Assembly: GCA_963792815.1 (NCBI GenBank)
Contig: CAWBXR010000007.1
Location: 1 to 64,000 of the forward strand
Source: JARRPM01 sp963792815
GTDB lineage: Bacteria; Pseudomonadota; Gammaproteobacteria; Pseudomonadales; Halieaceae
Reading direction: 5' to 3'
DNA: 64,000 nucleotides
Shown here: positions 1 to 7,636 of the stretch, piece after piece
Numbering within the stretch: position 1 is the stretch's first letter
Layout of the letters: the number at the start of each line of letters is the position of its first letter
The notes under the pieces: model-generated
The model's input: the letters and a program-made list of their open reading frames with translations, nothing else
Told to the model about the DNA's origin: nothing
Database searches by the model: none
Translations under genes and position numbers: made by a program

Positions 1-162
1 ATGGAAGTACCCCGGAGTCTGAGCCTGAAAGCGATGGAGCTGCGTTACCTGCAGCAGCTGATGCGGGACCACAAGGACGATCGCGAAACTGTCGCTGCTA
101 TCGCGGGGATCAGCGTGCGGTCGCTCTACCGGAAACTGCAGGGCAATGATGGGCTTGATTAG
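1..162 (+). CDS. C-terminal end of a Fis-type HTH regulator (partial)
   Basis: The open frame runs from the window edge to a TAG at 160-162 and encodes 53 residues. The last part (AAIAGISVRSLYRKLQ) has the spacing of the Fis-type helix-turn-helix that ends NtrC-family sigma-54 activators. In that family this helix pair binds the enhancer DNA, while the receiver and AAA+ domains lie upstream. Those domains would be outside the window, so the ATG at position 1 is probably internal. It ends 92 bp before the HAD gene on the same strand. It could also be a small free-standing Fis-like protein, but the lack of visible upstream sequence prevents a decision. Confidence 0.55.
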   Translation: MEVPRSLSLKAMELRYLQQLMRDHKDDRETVAAIAGISVRSLYRKLQGNDGLD

Positions 163-254
163 ACTCTCAATGGCGCGTTCAGCTGCAGCTTGCTGCGCGT
201 GCCCGGTGCTGCCAACATATTTCCCATGAACCATGGTCCCAGCCGCGTAACATT

Positions 255-935
255 ATGAACATAGTATTCGATCTCGATGGCACACTGATCGACAGCGCCC
301 CGGATATTCAGTCCGCTGCCTCGACAGTTCTTGATCGCCGGGGCAAGGCCGGCCTGAGCCTGGCTGAAACCCGCAGTTTCATCGGTGAAGGTAGCGTGGT
401 CTTTGTCAGCCGGATGATGGCAGCAAGAGGCATTGCCGAGACTGGCCACAGCCATGCTGCGCTCTATGAAGAGTTTATATCGAACTATGAGCATGCAGTC
501 GACAAGGCAGTATTTTATCCCGGCGCGCTGGATACCCTTTCAAGCTTAAAGGCGGATGGCCACCGCCTGGGCCTGTGCACAAACAAGCCGGAAAGCCCTA
601 CCCGCGCGGTCATGCGCCATATGGGCCTGGAACCCATTTTTGACGCGGTAATGGCCGGCGGTATGATCGATAGCCGTAAACCCGAACCCGATATGCTGTT
701 GGCGACAATTCGCGGTCTCGGTGTCGGCCCGACTTTATATGTCGGTGACAGCGAGATTGATGCGGAGACGGCACAACGCGCCCGGATACCGTTTGCGCTT
801 TATTCCGGAGGTTACCGCAAACGACCTGTCGGCGAGATCTATCATGACTGGGTCTTTGACGACTTTGATCTACTGCGGGTTATCGTTGCGGGACTGTTGC
901 CGGATACTGATGGCGACTGCAGCGCAATAAATTAG
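255..935 (+). CDS. HAD-superfamily phosphatase, phosphoglycolate phosphatase-like
   Basis: This 226-residue HAD hydrolase has all four HAD motifs. Motif I is DLDGT, with nucleophile D6 and acid/base D8. Motif II is T109-N110, motif III is K142 (RKPEPDM), and motif IV is GDSEID at 164-169. The cap sits between motifs I and II, as in the Gph/PGMB branch, whose members dephosphorylate 2-phosphoglycolate, sugar phosphates or related small molecules in the cytoplasm. The exact substrate cannot be read from sequence. No clear Shine-Dalgarno precedes the ATG. It converges with the AraC gene that ends at 986. Its size is normal for the family. Confidence 0.85.
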   Translation: MNIVFDLDGTLIDSAPDIQSAASTVLDRRGKAGLSLAETRSFIGEGSVVFVSRMMAARGIAETGHSHAALYEEFISNYEHAVDKAVFYPGALDTLSSLKADGHRLGLCTNKPESPTRAVMRHMGLEPIFDAVMAGGMIDSRKPEPDMLLATIRGLGVGPTLYVGDSEIDAETAQRARIPFALYSGGYRKRPVGEIYHDWVFDDFDLLRVIVAGLLPDTDGDCSAIN

Positions 936-985
936 CGGTGAGTTGCTCGTTTGGGTCCCAGACTCGAAGCACCAGCAGCACTGCT

Positions 986-2008
986 CTAGCGGCAGTCACG
1001 AAAAGTTTTCGGCGACTGGTTATACCAACGCCGGAAGGCCTTGCGAAACGCTGCGGTGTCATTATAGCCAAGCAGTGTTGCTACGGCCTCTACCGACAGC
1101 GAAGACTCACGCAGGTGGCGTCTGGCCAGTTCGGATAACAGCTGCTCACGCACATCGCGATAACTATTGCCTTCTGCAGCCAGCCGTCGCGCCAGGGTGC
1201 GCTTGGAAATAAACATGGCACTGGCCACGTCGGTCTCGGTGACCGACCCGGGCGTTTTCGATAACAGCAGGCTCCTCACCCGATCACTCGTTGAGCGTGC
1301 GCTGGCGGGCACCTGTTCCAACAGTTTGCGACACAGCTCCTGGGCCATCGCGTAGGCCTCGGGGTCGCCCGAAGCGTTGGGTTCACCGGCCAGCTTGACT
1401 GGAATCAGGAAACAGTTGGCACGGCAACCAAAGCGCACCGGTGAGTGGAGGTATTCTTGGTAGAGACGGTGATAAGGTGGTTTGCGATGCATAAGTTCTA
1501 CCCGGGCATCCACCAGCTTCCTGCCGAGCACCGCTTCCGTGAAGGACTGAATAACAAGCGCAAAGGTATCCGCCAGTAGCTGGGTCTCATCGGAATTCGC
1601 TTGCAGCCTGATGGTAAGCGTACACCGCAACCACCTCGCTTCCTGCGTAACTGCCAACGCGACCAGGGGTAAGCGTGTTGGCATAAAGTCACGCAGGGAT
1701 TCCAGGGAGGTGAGGAGGTCGGGACTGCTCAAGGACAGATATCCCAGGGCGCCATGGGCGGAAGGGTGCAATTGTCGACCCAGCCGCAGGCCAAAATCCG
1801 GCGAGCCTTGCATGCGCTGCGCGTTTTGCAGGATCCGCAGTTGTTGCCTGCCGGAAAGGCGGCTTTCATCACCCGGCAACAGAATTTCCTGTGCAAGACC
1901 GGTCCCCTGTAAAAGGCTTGGCAGGTCGCGTTCCTGCAGGTGCAGTTCCCGGGCAATAATTCGTGAATAACTGCTGGGAATAAAGTAACTGTCTTTCGGG
2001 TCGAGCAT
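986..2008 (-). CDS. AraC-family transcriptional regulator of the CYP153 operon
   Basis: The 340-residue protein has an N-terminal arabinose-binding-like domain of the OruR/ArgR type (roughly residues 15-200). A C-terminal AraC double HTH follows (about 255-340), containing SKRTLARRLAAEG and LLGYNDTAAFRKAFRRW. The start was set at 2008 because CAGGAG lies 6 nt upstream; a longer frame to 2140 has no such site and would cover the operators. The gene is divergent from the ferredoxin-P450 pair. AraC regulators next to CYP153 genes (CypR-like) are known activators of alkane hydroxylase expression, so this is inferred to be the alkane- or fatty-acid-responsive activator of the operon, possibly autoregulated. 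Confidence 0.88.
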   Translation of the reverse strand: MLDPKDSYFIPSSYSRIIARELHLQERDLPSLLQGTGLAQEILLPGDESRLSGRQQLRILQNAQRMQGSPDFGLRLGRQLHPSAHGALGYLSLSSPDLLTSLESLRDFMPTRLPLVALAVTQEARWLRCTLTIRLQANSDETQLLADTFALVIQSFTEAVLGRKLVDARVELMHRKPPYHRLYQEYLHSPVRFGCRANCFLIPVKLAGEPNASGDPEAYAMAQELCRKLLEQVPASARSTSDRVRSLLLSKTPGSVTETDVASAMFISKRTLARRLAAEGNSYRDVREQLLSELARRHLRESSLSVEAVATLLGYNDTAAFRKAFRRWYNQSPKTFRDCR

Positions 2009-2034
2009 GGGCATCTCCTGCAAAACACTATTGT

Positions 2035-2067
2035 CAATAAATAACCCCCTTATGGCAATAAATAACC
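2035..2067 (+). promoter_or_regulatory. Two 12-bp direct repeats, probable AraC operator
   Basis: CAATAAATAACC occurs twice without mismatch, at 2035-2046 and 2056-2067, offset by exactly 21 bp (two helical turns). That is the classic arrangement of AraC-family half-sites such as araI1/araI2. The pair lies in the space between the divergent AraC gene and the ferredoxin-CYP153 operon, and its right edge touches the presumed -35 region of the operon promoter. Binding by the adjacent regulator is inferred. Confidence 0.72.
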
Positions 2068-2095
2068 TGTTTGGATTCAGGCTGGAAAGTACACT
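2067..2095 (+). promoter_or_regulatory. Putative activator-dependent promoter of the ferredoxin-CYP153 operon
   Basis: TACACT at 2090-2095 is a fair -10 element. The hexamer 17 bp upstream (2067-2072) is a poor -35 and directly abuts the distal operator repeat. A weak -35 next to AraC half-sites is what class II activation looks like. Transcription would begin near 2102, giving a leader of about 25 nt before the GGAGG at 2114-2118. Confidence 0.42.
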
Positions 2096-2126
2096 GACCG
2101 GAATCAGAATTGCGGAGGAAAACGAA

Positions 2127-2447
2127 ATGCCAACCATCACAGTTGTTCAATTCGACGGGCAGAGCCAGGCCATCGAGGCAGAAAGTGGTAAAACCCTGAT
2201 GCAAAACGTGCTGGACAATATGGTGCCGGGAATCGATGCGGACTGCGGCGGTGCCTGTGCCTGCGGTACCTGCCACTGCTTCATTGGCGAGGACTGGAGC
2301 GCGGCAGCGGGTGCCGCGGACCCCATGGAGGAATCCATGCTCGGTATGCGCCCGGACCGTCTGGAAACGTCTCGACTGAGTTGCCAGATCGAGGTTACAG
2401 ACCACATGGACGGCATGGTCGTCCGTCTTCCCGAATACCAGATGTAG
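2127..2447 (+). CDS. [2Fe-2S] ferredoxin, putidaredoxin type
   Basis: This 106-residue ferredoxin has the vertebrate/putidaredoxin ligand pattern C40-x5-C46-x2-C49 and C86 (DCGGACACGTCHC and RLSCQI), with the C-terminal MRPDRLETSRLSCQ block of this class. Its role would be to pass single electrons from an NAD(P)H ferredoxin reductase to the P450 encoded 19 bp downstream. The start at 2127 follows GGAGG at 2114-2118. A longer in-frame opening from 2007 lacks a ribosome site and spans the operator. The proximal gene of the operon being ferredoxin rather than P450 differs from some CYP153 loci. No reductase gene is present nearby. Confidence 0.93.
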   Translation: MPTITVVQFDGQSQAIEAESGKTLMQNVLDNMVPGIDADCGGACACGTCHCFIGEDWSAAAGAADPMEESMLGMRPDRLETSRLSCQIEVTDHMDGMVVRLPEYQM

Positions 2448-2466
2448 TCGCCCAGGAGAAACCGCC

Positions 2467-3711
2467 ATGAACAAAGTCGTGAGCCATACCGATATCGGGA
2501 CCATGCCACTCGATCAGATCGATGTCAGTGACCCCCGTATTTACCAGCAGGATGCATGGCGTCCAATTTTCTCCCGGCTTCGGCAAGAGAGCCCGGTACA
2601 TTACCAGAAAGATAGCCCCTTCGGCCCCTTCTGGTCGATAACCCGGTTTGAGGATATCGTCGCCGTGGACAGTAACCACGAGGCGTTTTCCTCAGAACCT
2701 ACCATTTTGCTTGCCGATCTGACCGAGGACCTGCCGGCCGAAATGTTCATCGCCATGGATCCACCCAAGCACGACGTGCAACGCCGGGCTGTGCAGCCGG
2801 TGGTCGCGCCGCAGAACCTTGCGCAGATGGAATCATTAATCCGCAGCAGGGCGGTGGCCATCCTCGACAATCTCCCGGTAGGCGAAACATTCAACTGGGT
2901 TGACGAAGTATCCGTCAACCTGACCACCCAGATGCTGGCGACCCTGTTTGATTTTCCCTTCGAGGAACGCAATAAGTTGACCTACTGGTCTGACCTGGCA
3001 GCGGGCTCACCGTCAATGGGCGGTGGCGATGTCAGCGAAGAAGAGCGATATGTCGGGCTGCTTGACTGCCTGGAAACCTTTACCCGCCTCTGGCATGAAC
3101 GCAAGGGTCGCGAGACCGGCTTCCTTGATCTTATCTCCCTGCTGCAACGTGATCCCAACACCGCCAACATGGTGGATCGACCGATGGAGTTTCTGGGGAA
3201 CGTCGTCCTGCTGATCGTGGGCGGTAATGACACGACCCGTAATTCCATGACCGGCGGGATACTGGCCCTGAACCAGAATCCCGGGGAGTACGACAAGCTG
3301 CGCAATAATCCGGCCCTCATACCGGGCATGGTCTCGGAGGTCATCCGTTGGCAAACGCCGCTTGCCCACATGCGTCGAACTGCTACCCGTGATATTGAAT
3401 TCCAGGGTAAGCAAATAAAGAAGGGTGACAAGGTGGTCATGTGGTACCTGTCCGGGAATCGTGACGAGAGCGCTATCGAAAAAGCGGACGAGTTCATTAT
3501 CGACCGGACAAATCCCCGCCATCATATCTCCTTCGGGTTCGGCATCCATCGCTGTATGGGCAATCGCCTTGCCGAGATGCAGTTGAGGGTACTGTGGGAA
3601 GAAATCATGGCGAGGTTCAGTTTCGTGGAAGTGATGGGCGAACCGGAGCGGGTGATGTCAAACTTTGTGCGCGGTTACAGAACACTGCCGGTGAGGCTGC
3701 ACAAAAAGTAG
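2467..3711 (+). CDS. Cytochrome P450, CYP153 alkane/fatty acid omega-hydroxylase
   Basis: The 414-residue soluble P450 has the oxygen-activation motif GGNDTT at 252-257 and ExxR at E291-R294. The heme loop is FGFGIHRCMG, with the thiolate ligand C363. Stretches such as SPFGPFWSITRFEDI, MFIAMDPPKHDVQR, PMEFLGNV and SNFVRGYR are hallmarks of the CYP153 family. CYP153 enzymes hydroxylate the terminal methyl of medium-chain alkanes or fatty acids, using a ferredoxin and ferredoxin reductase. The ferredoxin is encoded just upstream and AGGAGA precedes the ATG. The length is near the short end for CYP153A. Substrate range is not readable, but family membership is confident. Confidence 0.93.
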   Translation: MNKVVSHTDIGTMPLDQIDVSDPRIYQQDAWRPIFSRLRQESPVHYQKDSPFGPFWSITRFEDIVAVDSNHEAFSSEPTILLADLTEDLPAEMFIAMDPPKHDVQRRAVQPVVAPQNLAQMESLIRSRAVAILDNLPVGETFNWVDEVSVNLTTQMLATLFDFPFEERNKLTYWSDLAAGSPSMGGGDVSEEERYVGLLDCLETFTRLWHERKGRETGFLDLISLLQRDPNTANMVDRPMEFLGNVVLLIVGGNDTTRNSMTGGILALNQNPGEYDKLRNNPALIPGMVSEVIRWQTPLAHMRRTATRDIEFQGKQIKKGDKVVMWYLSGNRDESAIEKADEFIIDRTNPRHHISFGFGIHRCMGNRLAEMQLRVLWEEIMARFSFVEVMGEPERVMSNFVRGYRTLPVRLHKK

Positions 3712-3726
3712 CTGGCAGGGCGCACC

Positions 3727-3915
3727 CTAGCCGTCAGGATGACTCCGCGCCTGGTTTGGCGTGAAGCCATGCTGGCGCCGGAAGGCGCGCGAGAATGCTG
3801 CTGGTTCCGAGTAGCCAAGGAGCTCGCCAACCTGTGCCGCCATTAGATTGGATTGGCGCAGGTACTTCAGCGCGATGGCCATGGTGCGCAAGGTTCTCAG
3901 AGGGTTTTTGCAATA
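3727..3915 (-). pseudogene. C-terminal remnant of an AraC-family regulator
   Basis: Read on the minus strand, this segment encodes RTMAIALKYLRQSN, then MAAQVGELLGYSEPAAF and SRAFRRQHGFTPNQARS, ending in TAG at 3727-3729. This is the last helix-turn-helix of an AraC regulator (compare LLGYxxxAAFxRAFRRxxGxxPxxxR). Nothing recognisable as the other 80% of the protein lies upstream of about 3915, and no start codon with a ribosome site is seen. It is inferred to be the leftover of a second AraC gene downstream of the CYP153 gene. It is unlike the intact AraC protein in the window, so it is not a recent copy. Confidence 0.62.
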
Positions 3916-4999
3916 AGTTGCCTAGCCGGGGCAAGCGGCTTTATTTAACATAATAAATTTATTTGCTGCGTTTTTCGTATTCCTGGTGTTCATAGTGTCG
4001 GCGCGGGCAGGTGTTTCTGGCAGCCTTCCTTTACTGAGAACTCGCTTTAGGTCGATGTATCGGAGCAGGGGATCTTGAGTAACTGCAGGGCCATTCCCAG
4101 CGCTATCGTTGCAATCCGACGCAGAGCAATAGCCAGGTTTTGCCGGAGGTCTGGCGAGCCAGGTTCGGGCCCGGGTTATCCGCTTGCAGGTCCATGACAG
4201 CCAATTGCATATAGCTCCAGCCTCAAAGAACCGCTTGTCAAAAACCGGTCTTTGTAGCCTGTGCCGCGCCCGTTGTGCGCGCAGCAGCAAGGGGTCTGTA
4301 CCGGTGAGAGTAAAACGGTCGCGAAGGCGCGCGTGTAAGGCCAGGTGAGATGCACACCAGGGGCTGGCAGGCGTCTTCATGTAACGCACAAAAGATCCGC
4401 AGGAGGAGTTTACGGCCGGACGGAGATATCCGGGGGCGGTAGCGTCTTGAGGACAGCAACCCACGAATTCATTCACTGAAGACGCAATTTCCAGAATGTT
4501 CCGATCGATTAACCAGGCGCGGAGAGTGCCCTGGAATCCATTTTTGCGCCCCAAACCCCGTGGAATGCCGCATATCTGCCTCTCGGGATATTTATCCACA
4601 TATGCGCATAATATATATTATGTTAAATAGGATAAATGGACACACAGTTATGCACAGCCCTTCGGCCATTAATTGAGGTTGGCAAGAAACGTGTTCCGAG
4701 ACGGCGGTTTCCAGGAAATCCGGGAACCCGTCGTGCGAACGATAATCCCCTGCCCCAAACTTGCGGGGGTGCTCTGGCGGTCGGGTGTATTGTTTAGAAG
4801 ATGAACTCGGAACGAAGGGCTCTATGAGGTCGTCAATAGCGGCGGTCAGGCTGGATAGGAACTACTTGTGTGGCGAGCGGTGGTTTTGGCAAATTGACTC
4901 AGCCGGAGGGAAAGATGCAGGGGCCGTTCTTCATGCCGCCGCCCTGCTCCACACGACGGCAATACAATCTGGCAGTCTTATCCTTTGAGGCGCGCGTCA
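3916..4999. other. Gene-poor stretch of about 1.1 kb
   Basis: No frame in this interval resembles a protein family or has a convincing start. The longest minus-strand opening (3922-4599) is rich in Arg, Pro, Cys and Trp in the manner of a non-coding frame. The stretch is visibly richer in AT than its neighbours around 3950-3980 and 4590-4640. It holds the DnaA-box pair and palindrome described separately. It may be decayed sequence from the same event that left the AraC remnant. Confidence 0.6.
4592..4656 (+). other. Two perfect DnaA boxes flanking an AT-rich palindrome
   Basis: TTATCCACA at 4592-4600 and TTATGCACA at 4648-4656 both match the DnaA box consensus TTATNCACA on the same strand, 56 bp apart. 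Between them lies the perfect 16-bp palindrome CATAATATATATTATG (4607-4622) and an 8-bp inverted repeat, ATTTATCC (4590-4597) / GGATAAAT (4630-4637). No dnaA, gidA or rep gene is nearby. The site could be a titration or regulatory DnaA site, a plasmid-type relic, or chance. Confidence 0.4.
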
Positions 5000-6847
5000 T
5001 TAGCCGGCCAGATCAGCACCGAGGCACCCCGCGACATTGCCGGCCTTACCGGCGTCAACCTGCTGGTACTTTTCCCAGAACAGGCTGTCTATTTTCTTAT
5101 GGCTCGCCGCGACTTTACTGCTGCGGTATCGGCTCACCTGGCCTGGACCTCCGTTGTAGGCCGAGTAAGTCGCTCGCGCCAGGTTGACGGCACCGCCGGA
5201 CTGTTTATGCTCGCCGCGCTTCAGCGCATAGTTGACCAGGTAGTTGAGCAAAATTTCAGCGCCTGCACTGCTGTTGTAATTGATATCCCAGCGCAACTTC
5301 TGCAGATCGTAGAACCCTCGCCATACCTTTTCGTTGACCTGCATGATCCCGATGTCACCGGTGGATGATCGCAATGGTTCGATGCGTTTGTTTATCACCA
5401 CATACTGGCGCCAGCAGCTTTCCTGCCAGGCTGTGGCCATTACCAGCTTCTCATACAGGCTGCGGTAGTTTCGTTCGAGTGGCTTGGGCTGCTGAGCTTT
5501 GTCGGCTGCTGTTTCCAGTACTGTCCGGACTTTGCGGACATACGCGTTCACCTTGTCTTTCTCCGGCATCCACTGTTTCAGGCTTTCCCATGGTGCGGCG
5601 GCATGAGCGCGGGCAAAGAACGAGAAATTGAGGTGCCAGGATGACAGGTCGGGCTCGGCCGCCTCGACTTCCTCCCGCAGCAACTCCTGCAGCTGTGGGT
5701 CAACCTCCTCGCTGTACCGCAGCAACTCTTCCGCCTGGTCAGCGTTGATCATTCGCGCCAGCCGCCGCAGTCCCTCGTTGGAGAGTTCCAGGCCTATGGT
5801 GGCTCCCAATTGGTTGAGAGCATACAGTGCGTCACTGGCGGTCAGTGTGGTCATCCACAGCAGTTGCACTTGTCCCGGCTGCTGCGATGCTATTTCACGC
5901 ACCACGGGGTTAAGCCTGTGCCAGCTTTCGATAAACCAGTTACGCACCGCATCGCCGGAGCTATCAGCCGGATCGGTTAGCGCGTCCCGCAGGCGATAAC
6001 GGCTGTCAATCAGGATATCGAGCAATGCACTGCGCAGGGACCGGAGTTCGGTGGCAGCCGCGTAGCGCTTCACCGCTCCCACCAGTAGCGCGTCCATCAT
6101 GTGCCATTGCGCTTCCGCCTGCGCCAGCTCCTCGGGCGTAAGAGGTGCGGCCTTCCCCGGTTTATCAATGAGTGGTTCGACTTCAAAATTGATGTCGATA
6201 TTCAGGCTTGAGGCCGTGACCTCGATATTGCCGATTGCAAGGCTGTTTATCGTATCCTGCAACTGTGCGGTATCGCGATTGGGAAGTATTTCCGGTAGAA
6301 AAGCTTCAAGTGACAGCGTGTATGGCGCGATATCGATGACAAAACCGCCGAAAAATTCCGCAAGATGCGCCACCGCCGCATCCCAGAGCAACCCCGACGC
6401 AATTCGTTTGCCATCCTTGTTTGTTATCCAGGTTTTTTGTGGTTCGAGTTTTATCGATTTTCCGTCCGGTTGGATCAGGGGCTGGCCCTGGAAAGCGACA
6501 CTCCCCTGTCGGTTTATCAGGTTCTGGCAGCTGCCGAAAAACTCCACCCCCAGTTGCGCCCGGTAGTTGGTGACAATTTCAATATGTTCTTCCTGTGCAC
6601 CTACTTTTGGGTCAGACAACACGATCCGGCTGCAGCCGGTGGGATCGTTGATGATCTCCCGGCCGCCGTCCGGAGTATTGAACAGCTGGGTGACCAACAG
6701 CTGGCGCAGCATGGGGTAGTCAAGATTGACTGGGACGCTGACGGAGGTGCTTGCGGCGTTTGTCGTCGATGCGACAAAAATCGCCATCAGCAGCACCGTT
6801 CCGCGTATCGACAGGCAGCAAATTCTGGAATAGCGTGGTTTGGACAT
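5000..6847 (-). CDS. Lytic murein transglycosylase with C-terminal SLT (GH23) domain
   Basis: The 615-residue exported protein has a signal-like N-terminus (hydrophobic about residues 14-30, AASTS cleavage region). A long domain of unknown fold follows (about 35-420). The C-terminal soluble-lytic-transglycosylase domain spans about 465-580. In it are the catalytic glutamate E476 (ATAWQES), GIMQVN at 500-505 and AYNGGP at 563-568, the three standard motifs of the family. Such enzymes cut the MurNAc-GlcNAc bond of peptidoglycan, forming anhydromuropeptides in the periplasm. The N-terminal half matches no family I recall and may be a substrate or partner domain. The gene stands alone, with the ABA4-like gene ending 44 bp upstream. 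Confidence 0.87.
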   Translation of the reverse strand: MSKPRYSRICCLSIRGTVLLMAIFVASTTNAASTSVSVPVNLDYPMLRQLLVTQLFNTPDGGREIINDPTGCSRIVLSDPKVGAQEEHIEIVTNYRAQLGVEFFGSCQNLINRQGSVAFQGQPLIQPDGKSIKLEPQKTWITNKDGKRIASGLLWDAAVAHLAEFFGGFVIDIAPYTLSLEAFLPEILPNRDTAQLQDTINSLAIGNIEVTASSLNIDINFEVEPLIDKPGKAAPLTPEELAQAEAQWHMMDALLVGAVKRYAAATELRSLRSALLDILIDSRYRLRDALTDPADSSGDAVRNWFIESWHRLNPVVREIASQQPGQVQLLWMTTLTASDALYALNQLGATIGLELSNEGLRRLARMINADQAEELLRYSEEVDPQLQELLREEVEAAEPDLSSWHLNFSFFARAHAAAPWESLKQWMPEKDKVNAYVRKVRTVLETAADKAQQPKPLERNYRSLYEKLVMATAWQESCWRQYVVINKRIEPLRSSTGDIGIMQVNEKVWRGFYDLQKLRWDINYNSSAGAEILLNYLVNYALKRGEHKQSGGAVNLARATYSAYNGGPGQVSRYRSSKVAASHKKIDSLFWEKYQQVDAGKAGNVAGCLGADLAG

Positions 6848-6890
6848 CGGAACCCCGGTCAGTGGTGGGATCAGCTAATGATATCCCATG

Positions 6891-7334
6891 CTAGATGGCG
6901 GTCTCTACCAGGCTTACCGTTCGCTTCAATGCGAGTCGCAGTAGCAGGTAGAGCATCAAGCCCACCGGCCCTACCATCAATGTGGCAAACAAACAGGGTG
7001 TGGTGAGCCAGTGGTTGATACCCTGCCGCTTCGCATCTCTGACAATCCAGGCGCCAATAAACAGATCGAATACCAGGTAGTGAATCCACCCACCCAGCAC
7101 TGCAGTCGGGCTCTGGAACAGAAGCATTACACCCTGCAGGGATCCAAAGCCCGCACCCTCTGGTGCCGGTTGGCCAAAGAAAAGTGACCAGATATAGACT
7201 GGGCCCAGAAGTAGAGGGATCCAGATGGCATGAACCAACAGCTGCGTGACACGATGGTGTGGCAGCACCAACAGTAAAAACCAGGCGGGCATAACGGCGT
7301 AATTGCAGAACAGGAACAGTTGGTCTGTGCTCAT
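6891..7334 (-). CDS. ABA4-like (DUF4281) integral membrane protein
   Basis: The 147-residue protein has four hydrophobic segments (about residues 8-28, 35-55, 78-100 and 112-133). Its conserved features match the ABA4/DUF4281 family: an early Asn-Tyr/Pro-Trp segment, GPVYIW, GGWIHYLVFDLFIGAWIVRDA, and a terminal GPVGLMLYLLLR. ABA4 acts in neoxanthin formation in plants; bacterial members have no settled function. WIHYLxFDLFxG is the most conserved block. It shares the minus strand with the transglycosylase downstream of it and is divergent from the copA promoter. Family membership is fairly firm, the role is not. Confidence 0.75.
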   Translation of the reverse strand: MSTDQLFLFCNYAVMPAWFLLLVLPHHRVTQLLVHAIWIPLLLGPVYIWSLFFGQPAPEGAGFGSLQGVMLLFQSPTAVLGGWIHYLVFDLFIGAWIVRDAKRQGINHWLTTPCLFATLMVGPVGLMLYLLLRLALKRTVSLVETAI

Positions 7335-7474
7335 TGTATTATCCAGGTGTGGAGTGGGAATCGGTGTTCACGTGAATATAGCTTACAACGGTTATGGCCG
7401 TACATTTACCTTACCGCGCAGTTTCACCCCTTCTACCGAGTCACGCCCGACCCGATGGTTGATGGCTCAGGCCC

Positions 7475-7505
7475 TTGACCTGTGAGTAACACACAGGTGT
7501 AGACT
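7475..7505 (+). promoter_or_regulatory. MerR/CueR-type promoter of copA
   Basis: TTGACC (7475-7480) and TAGACT (7500-7505) are separated by 19 bp, the overlong spacer characteristic of MerR-family promoters. Within the spacer lies a perfect dyad, ACCTGTG (7478-7484) and CACAGGT (7492-7498), with a 7-bp centre. This is the same geometry as the CueR operator ACCTTCC-N7-GGAAGGT. It points at copA, whose start is about 130 nt downstream. The regulator is not encoded in the window and must act in trans. Confidence 0.8.
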
Positions 7506-7636
7506 CCGGGCATTGACTTCCTAACCCGGGAATTTGCGACATGATTTGTCATCTCATCGAAAATTTTCCGGAACAACCCGCCCAGTAGCGGTTGTCCGAT
7601 CAATGCGTCCCACAGTGTCACTACAGGACCAGAGAA

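Noticed and set aside
3922..4599. Long minus-strand opening of 225 codons in the gene-poor region
   Set aside because: Composition is that of a non-coding frame (many Arg, Cys, Trp and Pro in no pattern), there is no family resemblance, and no ribosome binding site was seen. It also runs across the DnaA-box region.
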